Shown: in pieces, positions 1 to 6,460 of the stretch
Position numbering within the stretch: position 1 is the stretch's first letter
How the letters are laid out: each line of letters begins with the position of its first letter
Assembly: GCA_018819165.1 (NCBI GenBank)
Contig: JAHJQP010000067.1
Coordinates: 1 to 14,303 of the forward strand
Direction: 5' to 3'
DNA: 14,303 bases
DNA from: Pseudomonadota bacterium
GTDB lineage: Bacteria > Desulfobacterota > Syntrophia > Syntrophales > UBA5619
The notes under the pieces: generated by a model
Told to the model about the DNA's origin: nothing
Database searches by the model: none
The model's input: the letters and a program-made list of their open reading frames with translations, nothing else
Translations under genes and position numbers: made by a program

Positions 1-126
1 CCGCCAGAAAATCATCCGTCAGCACAGCCGAAGGTCTTCCCGTCTCCCCCAAAACCGCTCCCGGTGCCGAACCTCTTTTCTTCTGATGCCGATACCAAAC
101 CCAGAGGCACCGTGGGTGGCACACTC
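1..126. other. Unidentified sequence downstream of the truncated methyltransferase
   Basis: I cannot assign this stretch. In a type III-like modification gene this position should encode the remaining C-terminal half of the protein. Instead the methyltransferase frame stops at 127-129, and none of the minus-strand frames here resembles a methyltransferase. One minus-strand frame stays open to the window edge and another ends at 12-14; neither gives a recognisable protein. On the plus strand two frames end with stops at about 85 and 127 and could be the tail of a gene entering from the left, but I do not recognise them. The likeliest explanation is the edge of a deletion or of another inserted element. 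Confidence 0.35.
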
Positions 127-932
127 TTAAATCGCCTCAACCCATATGTAACTTGCCGTTCTCTCGCCGCCAAAAACCTTTGGGAAATACAGCTGGCGAT
201 ATTTGACTTTGTCTTTGTCTTTTGCATACCACAATAGGAAGTCATTTACTGTGTCGAGCAGTTCACCTGCCTTCCCGCCGGTTTTCACGAATGTCACTGC
301 ACAACAAAAGTTCGCGTCCCCAAACACTTCATCCATCACCGCCCGGACGCGATGGGCATTTTCATCGCCGATCTGCACGAAGATAGACCCCGAATCAGTC
401 AGTAAATCCCGCGCCACGGTCAACCGGTCGCGCAGGTAAGTGAGGTAGCTGTGGATACCGTCGCGCCAGGTGTCGCGGAAGGCTTTCACTTGCTCCGGCT
501 CGCGGGTGATGTGGTCAACATTGCCGTCTTTCACGTCGCGGCTGGTTGTGGACCACTGGAAGTTGGAATTGAACTTAATGCCGTAAGGCGGATCGATGTA
601 AATGCACTGGACTTTGCCGCGCAACCCCTCGCGTTCTGCCAGGGACGCCATTACTTGCAGGCTGTCGCCGAGGATCATGCGGTTGGCCCAGTTGGCGTCG
701 TGTTGATAGAACTCGGTCTTGGCGTTTTCGCTCGGCAGGCCGTTGAAGTCGGCGAAAAGGTCGATCTGCTGCGGCTGAGACCCTTCTTTCTGCTCACGCG
801 TCTGCCGGACCAGATCGTCGATAAGCACCTTGGGATGGACCTTCTCCTGGATATACAGCGGTGGCGCGTGCACCACCAGGTCCGACCAGTCCTTTTCATC
901 TTTGCCACGCCAGACGAGCTGGGGGTCGAGGT
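127..932 (-). pseudogene. DNA adenine methyltransferase (type III Mod-like), C-terminal fragment with truncated 3' end
   Basis: This fragment encodes the catalytic half of a beta-class N6-adenine/N4-cytosine DNA methyltransferase of the type III Mod kind. It begins at the codons for NLDPQLVW, just after the inserted element, and runs to a stop at 127. The target-base motif IV reads IYIDPPYG (DNA about 580-600). It is preceded by MILGDSLQVM and followed by conserved blocks such as FNSNFQWSTTSRD, LTYLRDRL and SGSIFVQIGDEN. In beta-class enzymes the AdoMet-binding motif I (DPxxGSGT-like) lies C-terminal to DPPY, and it is absent because the frame ends after IWVEAI. Joined to the N-terminal piece at 1333-1521 the protein would have about 328 residues, well short of family members, which exceed 500. 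An apparent ATG at 966 lies inside the inserted element and is not a native start. I expect no methyltransferase activity. Confidence 0.85.
925..932 (+). repeat. Target-site duplication, left copy (GTCGAGGT)
   Basis: Eight bases identical to 1333-1340, directly flanking the inserted element. Removing the element and one copy rejoins the methyltransferase frame as RDLDPQLVW, which reads as continuous family sequence. Confidence 0.7.
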
Positions 933-1332
933 TATTATCACCGGTTAAAAATGAGGCCAAAATCACCGGATAAAAAGAGGCCAGGGGCTAAAGAGGATAA
1001 AGATAGGCGCTTGAGGCATGCATCATGAGGATGCCTTTCATTGGTGTGGCATGTTCCGCGTTGAACGTGCCAAGTCTCGGTATTAACTTTTTAATCATCT
1101 CCCAATAGGGCTTTGGAGGATCTTTCGATAGCTATACCTTCTCGTGAGTTTGATGAACTATAGGACAAACCTTTTTGTGTGTCAATTCAGAATTAGACGA
1201 ACTAAATGGAATAAAAAGAATCATATGGATGGGGAACCCTCCCATGAATGAAATTAATGGATCTACCTGACCGGTGATACCAGTATCGATTTGTCCCGGT
1301 GATTCTGGTATGGAATGAAGCCGGCGGTGGTA
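933..1332. mobile_element. Roughly 400-bp IS21-like insertion without transposase genes, inside the methyltransferase gene
   Basis: The insertion is flanked by the 8-bp direct repeat GTCGAGGT at 925-932 and 1333-1340; the uninterrupted gene would have one copy. The tips are imperfect inverted repeats: TATTATCACCGG reading in from 933 and TACCACCGCCGG reading in from 1332, which differ only by transitions. Each end carries an ATCACCGG core repeated every 25 bp. At the left end it is at 937-944 and 962-969. At the right end, on the opposite strand, it is at 1303-1296 and 1278-1271, plus a decayed copy nearest the tip. The 13-mer CCAAAATCACCGG at 957-969 faces CCAGAATCACCGG at 1308-1296, both 24 bp from their tip. 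Multiple direct repeats inside inverted ends and a target duplication of 4-8 bp are typical of IS21-family elements. No istA/istB coding survives, so this is a deletion derivative or a non-autonomous element. The family is inferred; tips reading TA instead of the usual TG/CA are a mismatch. Confidence 0.7.
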
Positions 1333-1340
1333 GTCGAGGT
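1333..1340 (+). repeat. Target-site duplication, right copy (GTCGAGGT)
   Basis: Right-hand copy of the 8-bp duplication, within the last codons (RDLD) of the N-terminal methyltransferase fragment. Element plus duplication is 408 bp, a multiple of three, so both gene halves are in the same frame; in-frame stops inside the element, the first at 1132-1134, end translation. Confidence 0.7.
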
Positions 1341-1521
1341 CGCGGGTACGCGCTGCTTTTTCTCCTTCCAGCCCGGCTACGCCGCGCGGTAGGGCGACAC
1401 GAATGGGGCTTTGCTCATCCTTGTCCATTACGGATTGGAACTCGACGGTGGGGATGTTCTTGCGCCGGGCCTCCTCGTGCTTGAGGGCTTCGACGGTCTT
1501 TTTACTCACCTTGTTGGCCAT
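1333..1521 (-). pseudogene. DNA methyltransferase (type III Mod-like), N-terminal fragment
   Basis: These 63 codons (MANKVSKKTV to ARTRDLD) are the N-terminal segment of the methyltransferase whose catalytic part lies at 127-932. Features such as NIPTVEFQSVMDKDEQSP and GLEGEKAARTRDLD lead directly into the DPQLVWRGKDE block beyond the insertion, as in intact family members. I chose the ATG at 1521 because AAGG lies eight bases upstream and the protein then begins as relatives do; the in-frame ATG at 1539 has no ribosome binding site. Translation would read on into the inserted element and stop at 1132, giving a chimeric peptide of about 129 residues with no catalytic motif. The gene starts 67 bp after the antitoxin stop on the same strand. 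Confidence 0.8.
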
Positions 1522-1540
1522 GGTTTTATCCTTGTCCATT

Positions 1541-1554
1541 CAAAGCATGCTTTG
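1541..1554. promoter_or_regulatory. 14-bp perfect palindrome upstream of the methyltransferase start
   Basis: CAAAGCATGCTTTG is a perfect 7+7 inverted repeat between the antitoxin stop (1589) and the methyltransferase start (1521). It could be an operator for the modification gene or a very short hairpin. It does not resemble the palindromes in front of the toxin gene, so the same antitoxin need not bind it. No protein partner can be assigned. Confidence 0.35.
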
Positions 1555-1588
1555 CGGAGGTGGTTCTTTGGCCGTCCCGTTTCATGGA

Positions 1589-1903
1589 TCAATGGTGGCA
1601 GACCTGAAGCGTGAGGCGCTCCGCCGAACTGCACACCTTCAGAAGGCTGAGGAAATTCTTGAGGGTCGGATTCCCTTTCGGACCGAGCATGCGGCGCAGG
1701 CTCTTCTCGTTGACCTGCAATTCCCGGGCAATATCGGCGATGGATTCGGTGGCGTTCAGATAGTCGCGCAGCAGCTCCTTGCCTGTTTCCATGTCGCCCA
1801 TCAAGAAGGCATTGGTCGCCTCAACGATCAATTCGCCTCTGAAGGCCGGGTCCGACTTGACCCGTGCCATGACCGTCTCCCTGAAATCCCTTGTCAGCGG
1901 CAT
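1589..1903 (-). CDS. HigA-like addiction-module antidote, HTH DNA-binding protein
   Basis: This 104-residue protein is the antitoxin of a type II toxin-antitoxin pair and is expected to bind both its toxin and the shared promoter. It matches the 'probable addiction module antidote protein' family (TIGR02684 type). After an N-terminal region with ATNAFLMGDMETGKELLRDY there is a helix-turn-helix at about residues 54-79 (SIADIARELQVNEKSLRRML), the usual place in this family. The start at 1903 is preceded by AGGGAG about ten bases upstream. It follows the toxin gene by 15 bp, giving the toxin-first order of HigBA-type operons. The frame is intact although the partner toxin is frameshifted, so it may now act as an orphan repressor or persist as a relic. 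Confidence 0.85.
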   Translation of the reverse strand: MPLTRDFRETVMARVKSDPAFRGELIVEATNAFLMGDMETGKELLRDYLNATESIADIARELQVNEKSLRRMLGPKGNPTLKNFLSLLKVCSSAERLTLQVCHH

Positions 1904-1918
1904 TTTCCCGATCTCCCT

Positions 1919-2240
1919 CTATGGTTGCTTCTTCCTTTTTCTATAATCCGTCCAGCGCTCCCTGGCCGTTTCGATATCCTGCGCTTGGCGCTTCTTTGTG
2001 CCGCCCCCGACCAGGATGACCAACTCCTCTCCATCCATGCCGAAATAGACACGGTAGCCGGGGCCGTAATCGATTTTTCTCTCATAAAACCCCCCCGACA
2101 CCTTCCACGTTCGATGTGTTTCCCAACCCCATTCGGATCAGGGCGGTTGTGACCTTGGCGGCCGCACGACCGTCGAGCCTGTCAAACCAGTTCCGGAAAG
2201 GACTCGCGCCATTCACTGCGAGATACTCGACAATTTTCAT
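1919..2240 (-). pseudogene. HigB/RelE-superfamily toxin (Gp49-like), interrupted by a frameshift at a G7 run
   Basis: The gene encodes a RelE/ParE-superfamily toxin of the Gp49/HigB-like group (TIGR02683 type), expected to cleave mRNA on ribosomes. Frame one starts at the ATG at 2240, after AGAGGGG, and gives a 52-residue N-terminal piece (MKIVEYLAVNGASPFRNWFD onward) ending at TGA 2082-2084. Frame two carries the conserved core KIDYGPGYRVYFGMDGEELV and ends at 1919. The two join at seven consecutive G (plus-strand C at 2090-2096). Removing one G restores GVGGGFYERKIDYG and a protein of about 106 residues, the normal length. It could be a true mutation, a slippage-prone switch or a sequencing error in the homopolymer. 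A GTG at the junction could start a 60-residue truncated product, but that would lack the N-terminal helices. Confidence 0.8.
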
Positions 2241-2248
2241 GCGCCCCT

Positions 2249-2265
2249 CTTATATGCGATATAAG
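2249..2265. promoter_or_regulatory. Inverted repeat CTTATAT-GCG-ATATAAG, likely toxin-antitoxin operator
   Basis: A perfect 7-bp inverted repeat with a 3-base spacer ends nine bases before the toxin start codon at 2240. It is AT-rich, and its ATATAAG-like sequence could overlap the -10 region. HigA-type antitoxins commonly repress their operon by binding such palindromes. Assignment to this antitoxin is inference from position. Confidence 0.5.
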
Positions 2266-2280
2266 TAACACAAATGTTAC
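2265..2280. promoter_or_regulatory. Inverted repeat GTAACA-CAAA-TGTTAC, likely second operator
   Basis: A second perfect inverted repeat (6-bp arms, 4-base spacer) shares its first base with the palindrome at 2249-2265. Two abutting operators before a toxin-antitoxin operon fit cooperative autoregulation. The arms differ in sequence from the first repeat, so two different proteins could also bind. Confidence 0.45.
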
Positions 2281-2368
2281 CATCCGTAAAGCTCATTCTT
2301 CCTAGTTTCTTTCATCCTCCTCCAGATTAGCTGATTTTATGAACCACTCCTTCCTCTGCATGATCCGG

Positions 2369-5300
2369 TCATTCTTCCATGACCTGGCTATCCTGAAGCA
2401 CGATTTCCTCGATCATTTTGTTGAATTCGGTTTCGACCTTCGCTTCAAAGTCGGTCTCAATCTGGTAGACCTCGGTAAATTCGGCGAAGGCCCAGCGGCC
2501 ATACTGCCCGTGGTTGTTTACCCCCGGCACCCAGTAGGTCTCCATGGTCGCTTTCTTTTCCTTGGCGTCCTCGCGCCGGTAGCCCTTGATCTCGACGATC
2601 AGGTGCAGCGGGTCTTCATGACCGTCGTCCACCAGGACGATAAAGTCGGGCAGGTAGGTGCGCGTCTCAGAGCCATAGCGGTACGGGACTTCCAAACCAA
2701 GGTTGTGATTCTTGACATAGGCCCTGACCCGCGGGTGGGACTCGGCCACGCGGCAGAACTCCGCTTCCCAGTCGCTGTCGAGAATCACCCAGTTGATGTG
2801 GCAGCGGCGGGCATCTGTTTCCCAGCGGTCCCTTCGGGAGGTGTTGAAGTTCACATGCATGGTGGAGCCGACGGGATTGTACGGGTCAAGCACGGCCTTG
2901 ATGGGCCGCTTGCCCGCCAGCGAACGGGTGATGCCGGCGGTAATGCGCTCGCAGGCCATGTCGGCCAGTTCCTGATACAACAACTGGGCGGGATAAGTGC
3001 CGCCTTTGCAAATCAGGCAGGTGTCGAGCCACTGTTTGGTGATCCGCTTGAGCTGTCCGAAGAGGTAAAGTTTAGGCTCTTCGCCGGGATCGCGCCACTT
3101 GGTGTAAAGCAGACGCTTGGCGAGATGAAAGAGGAGTGTGGATCGCCGCATGTCTCCGGTGTGGACAAGATTCAGGTCAACGCCTTCACCGATAATGCCC
3201 AGGTTCCTGGTAATCGTCGGCCCGACGAGGTCCGGGGTCAACTCCATCTCGGAATCCTTATTAAATACTGCCGTCAGTCGTTCCTCGGGCAGCTCGATCC
3301 GATAGCCGGCCACGCGGGGGAACCGGATTTCCATGTGGTCGCGTTCGGGACGAACAGCCTTGACATGGATGGTCTCGCGGGGCGGCTGCGGGGGCGCGAC
3401 GACCGGCTTGGCCGTGAAGTCGAAGGGGACACCCAGCACATCGGCATATTCGACGTTGAACAGGCCTTCTTCATTGAGGTCGTAAGACTGGCGTCGTAGG
3501 GCGCGACCGATGACCTGTTCGCAGAGAAGCTGTGTGCCAAAGGCGCGTACGCCCAGAACATGGGTGACCGTGTTGGCATCCCAGCCTTCGGTGAGCATGG
3601 AAACCGATACGACGCAGCGAATGGAATCGCCGAGCCGGCCTTCCTTGCCGCAGGTATTCATGACTTCGCGGAGCAGGTCCTGGTCGGTTAAGTTCTCGGC
3701 CTGACGCCGGTCGCCGGTACGTTCGGTGATCTCGCGGCGGAAGCGTTCGATCTCATCGGCAGCCATGTTGCGGAAGTTTTCGTCCAGCGCATCACCGGAT
3801 TCCAACTGCTCGCTGTCGATCAACAGCGTGCGGGGGCGGCCATACTGGTTGCCGTGCTCATCGAAATTGCGGAACAGCGGCAGACGTCCGTTTTCAAGCG
3901 TCGTCGAACCGTCTTCGTTTTCCCGGTGAAAGCCGGAGATAAAGTCATAAACCAGCTTGGATATGGAAGTATTTTGACAGACGACAATGAAGCAGGGTGG
4001 CACGTGGATGCCGCTTTCTTTCCACAGATCGTATGTCTTTTCATAGTGCCCGTAGAGGGCTTCCAGAGCGGTTTGCAGGTCGACGGGCAGGCTAAGCGGG
4101 TCGAGGTTTTTTGCTTTGCCACGGCCTTTCCTGGGCATCCGCGTGCGAATATGTTCCCAAAGGTTGCGGAACCGGGGCATATCGCCACCGGGAATATTGT
4201 CCGCTACAGGCACGCGGGGTAGTTTGACAATCCCGCATTCGATGGCGTCCATCAGGGAGAAATCGCTCATCGTCCAGGGAAACAGGGTGCCCTCCGCATA
4301 CCCTGAGCCGCGAAGAAAGAAGGGCGTTGCCGACAGGTCGATAATATGCGTTATGCCGAGTTTGCGGTTGACAGCTTCGAGGCCGGAGATCCACAGGCGG
4401 GCGGCCTCGTTGTTCTTCTCCGCCTCTTTCTTTTCATCGCCTTTCAGATCACCATCATCCTCTTCTTCGCCCGGCTTTTCCCGATAGCAATGGTGCGCCT
4501 CGTCGTTGATCACCATGATGTTCTTTATGCCCATCAAATCGGGCATCACCCTCTGGATCATCTGACCTTCGGTTTCCAACGTGTTTAAAGCCTCGCCCCG
4601 TCCCTGGAGAAGTGAACGGCCCCCCTTCGAAAGCTCCATGCGCTCGCGAAGTTTGAAGGCGTGGTAATTGGTAATAACGATCTTGGCCCGTTCCAGGTCG
4701 GCGAGCATATCGCTGGGCGCCAGCTCACGGCTGACATAATAGCTGTCCGGGTCGTTGGGCTGAAGAACGCGGAGCCGGTCGCGGATTGTCAGGCCGGGCG
4801 TGACGACCAGGAAGCCACGGGTAAATTTCCTGCTGCCGGGCCGGCGCACGGCGTTGATCGTCTGCCAGGCAATCAGCATTGCCATGACGGTTGTCTTGCC
4901 GGCGCCGGTGGCGAGTTTCAAGGCCAGACGTAAGAGTTCGGGATTGGCGTCGTTGTTGGCATTGGCAAGGTGATCAAGGAATCCTCTGCCCGCTTTCCCA
5001 AGTTTTTGGGCCACTTCTGTCAGCCAGATGGCGGTCTCAGCAGCTTCCACCTGACAGAAGAACGGCCGGATGTCGTTGAACCTATGATGCCGCCAATGCT
5101 GTAGCAGGCGGACGGTCTCGGGCGTAACCTGCCAGTCGTTCGGATTTGGCAAGGCTCGCCATTGATCCACATGGTGGCGAAGCAGATTGATAATTGGGGT
5201 GGGATCGTACTGTTGATCCTGGGTTGAAAGACCTTGGCCTTCGTCGAAGACGAAGCCCTGCTGCTTATCTTTTCCCCTGCGTTTCCTTGGCTTCGGTATC

Positions 5301-5437
5301 GGCGTGATGAATTCTGCGCGACGGCGGTGTTCGATAATTTGTTGTGTCGGTTGGCCCTGAGCATCAAGTTCCCAGTGCCGCGCCGGGTGCGCGTAAGGCG
5401 AGTTTAGGACAGGACGTTCGAAGAATCGATTATCCAT
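2369..5437 (-). CDS. Type III restriction-like endonuclease subunit (DEAH helicase plus PD-(D/E)XK nuclease)
   Basis: This 1022-residue protein is the restriction (Res) subunit of a type III-like R-M system, resembling what NCBI calls BPTD_3080-family restriction endonucleases (COG3587 type). It should translocate or scan DNA using ATP and cut it when partnered with a modification subunit. SF2 helicase motifs are complete: Walker A ATGAGKT at 176-182, DEAH at 312-315, SAT at 369-371, motif V near 613-630 (SMLTEGWDANTVTHVLG) and motif VI QVIGRALRR at 641-649. Near the C-terminus YLPDFIV (P930, D931) and VEIKG (E949, K951) form a PD-(D/E)XK site. I chose the ATG at 5437 because AGGAG lies 11 bases upstream and the protein then begins MDNRFFERPVLNSPY, as relatives do; an in-frame ATG at 5518 would add 27 unlikely residues. 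All catalytic motifs are present although the adjacent methyltransferase is destroyed. Confidence 0.9.
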   Translation of the reverse strand: MDNRFFERPVLNSPYAHPARHWELDAQGQPTQQIIEHRRRAEFITPIPKPRKRRGKDKQQGFVFDEGQGLSTQDQQYDPTPIINLLRHHVDQWRALPNPNDWQVTPETVRLLQHWRHHRFNDIRPFFCQVEAAETAIWLTEVAQKLGKAGRGFLDHLANANNDANPELLRLALKLATGAGKTTVMAMLIAWQTINAVRRPGSRKFTRGFLVVTPGLTIRDRLRVLQPNDPDSYYVSRELAPSDMLADLERAKIVITNYHAFKLRERMELSKGGRSLLQGRGEALNTLETEGQMIQRVMPDLMGIKNIMVINDEAHHCYREKPGEEEDDGDLKGDEKKEAEKNNEAARLWISGLEAVNRKLGITHIIDLSATPFFLRGSGYAEGTLFPWTMSDFSLMDAIECGIVKLPRVPVADNIPGGDMPRFRNLWEHIRTRMPRKGRGKAKNLDPLSLPVDLQTALEALYGHYEKTYDLWKESGIHVPPCFIVVCQNTSISKLVYDFISGFHRENEDGSTTLENGRLPLFRNFDEHGNQYGRPRTLLIDSEQLESGDALDENFRNMAADEIERFRREITERTGDRRQAENLTDQDLLREVMNTCGKEGRLGDSIRCVVSVSMLTEGWDANTVTHVLGVRAFGTQLLCEQVIGRALRRQSYDLNEEGLFNVEYADVLGVPFDFTAKPVVAPPQPPRETIHVKAVRPERDHMEIRFPRVAGYRIELPEERLTAVFNKDSEMELTPDLVGPTITRNLGIIGEGVDLNLVHTGDMRRSTLLFHLAKRLLYTKWRDPGEEPKLYLFGQLKRITKQWLDTCLICKGGTYPAQLLYQELADMACERITAGITRSLAGKRPIKAVLDPYNPVGSTMHVNFNTSRRDRWETDARRCHINWVILDSDWEAEFCRVAESHPRVRAYVKNHNLGLEVPYRYGSETRTYLPDFIVLVDDGHEDPLHLIVEIKGYRREDAKEKKATMETYWVPGVNNHGQYGRWAFAEFTEVYQIETDFEAKVETEFNKMIEEIVLQDSQVMEE

Positions 5438-5742
5438 GGTAAACTTTTCTCCTGATGCTACCGTGGGAAAAGCAGACTTATCAGGCCAAATCGATAGCAT
5501 TTCATACATCAATCCCACACAAACAGCAAGATATCTTATGAATTTTTATGAAATATTCTATAAGTAGGGAAATAAGAGATGGAAAATTAGGAAATCAGCC
5601 GAAGTATAGATAAACAGAAATCAAACTGTTCAGCACGCGCACCTTTCAACCCGAAGTCAATGAAATCAAACGAGGAGGGACCGTCCGAAGGAAGCCGGTA
5701 TCCAGAATTCGCGGAACAGCGGGAACGGTGTTTTCTATGCTA
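5438..5742. other. Intergenic region, boundary between R-M locus and conserved cluster
   Basis: These 305 bases separate the Res start from the DUF4412 stop; both genes are on the minus strand. Positions 5505-5610 are markedly AT-rich and probably hold the Res promoter. The best -10-like site I see is TATACT on the minus strand (5608-5603), with TGAACA 18 bases upstream as a poor -35, which would leave a long leader of about 160 nt. Positions 5640-5740 are more G+C-rich and contain nothing I recognise. I found no tRNA, clear terminator or attachment repeat. Confidence 0.4.
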
Positions 5743-6429
5743 TCATGGTTTGGGCGGCCGCTGTCCCTTTGGAATATTCTTCATCATTTCACCAATATTC
5801 CCCATACCACCTGCACCCATTACTTCCTGCACGCTGTTGACCTTCTTGTAATCCCGCGGCACCTCGAACATGGAGGCTGTAGCCGCGCCTAACTTGATGT
5901 CTTTGAATTTCATGACCATCTTACCCCCGGACCCCTGATATTTCTGGTTCGCAGGGACGGTAATTTCAGTTTGAATATTGAAATCTTTGAGATCCTGAGC
6001 CTCCCAGAGGGTGGCTTTGTGCTTTTCCTCAGGCTTACTCTTCCGGTAAAAGATCGAATCATATTTGATGCACGGGTGACCGTCGATGGTATCGGTCCCT
6101 ACCTTTTTTTTGTCGAATACCACATCAGTATCGTATACATTCGGAGTCTTCTCCAGGTCTTGGATCGGCTGCTCGTAGTAGGTCTTACTGACCGTGTTCA
6201 TCATAATGGTCTTTTTTGCATCCGCAAGACTGATGGTCACAAGGCCCTTCATGCCCGGGTTTTCTACGCGGCTCTTGGTTCCCATTTTTGCCATGGGCAT
6301 TTCCATTCCCGAAGAGACCATTGTCGCCGTGAAATTATTCGGCGGGGCTGCAAGAACAGACAAACCGGTTAACAAAATACTTGCCATGAAAAAAAACGAC
6401 ACCAGATACCGAATGCTTACTTTTGCCAT
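5743..6429 (-). CDS. Exported DUF4412-domain protein of unknown function
   Basis: This is a 228-residue secreted or periplasmic protein. It opens with a clear signal peptide: basic N-terminus, hydrophobic stretch at about 8-25, and likely cleavage near LSVLAA at 23-28. There is no lipobox cysteine. The mature part matches the DUF4412 family: an N-terminal strand region rich in methionine (MVSSGMEMPMAKMGTKSR), then GHPCIKYDS and a late block FKDIKLGAATASMFEVPRDYKK. The C-terminal tail is rich in glycine, methionine and proline. The start at 6429 has a strong AAGGAGG eight bases upstream. It follows proB by 31 bp on the same strand and is probably cotranscribed. Its biochemical role is unknown. 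Confidence 0.8.
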   Translation of the reverse strand: MAKVSIRYLVSFFFMASILLTGLSVLAAPPNNFTATMVSSGMEMPMAKMGTKSRVENPGMKGLVTISLADAKKTIMMNTVSKTYYEQPIQDLEKTPNVYDTDVVFDKKKVGTDTIDGHPCIKYDSIFYRKSKPEEKHKATLWEAQDLKDFNIQTEITVPANQKYQGSGGKMVMKFKDIKLGAATASMFEVPRDYKKVNSVQEVMGAGGMGNIGEMMKNIPKGQRPPKP

Positions 6430-6460
6430 AACTCACTCCTCCTTCTTCCTCTAACAGGTT

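Noticed and set aside
933..966. ATG at 966 as the start of a 279-residue methyltransferase
   Set aside because: The first codons lie in the end of the inserted element; homology begins only at NLDPQLVW, and the true N-terminus is found at 1333-1521.
933..1310. The 25-bp spaced repeats as a small CRISPR-like array
   Set aside because: Cores are only 8 bases, occur in inverted pairs at the ends of one insertion flanked by a target duplication, and have no spacer-repeat alternation.
1132..1332. C-terminal extension of the N-terminal methyltransferase fragment as a real protein end
   Set aside because: Residues after RDLD are translated element DNA with no family resemblance.
2339..3499. Long plus-strand open frame opposite the restriction gene (386 codons)
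   Set aside because: It is fully covered by the restriction enzyme on the other strand, which has all expected motifs; the antisense frame has no recognisable domain.
5438..5518. Start of the restriction enzyme at the ATG at 5518
   Set aside because: The extra 27 residues are not family-like; the ATG at 5437 has AGGAG upstream and gives the expected MDNRFFERPVLNSPY.
5665..5740. Possible terminator after the DUF4412 gene
   Set aside because: Only imperfect, short complementary pieces with no T-run; not convincing.
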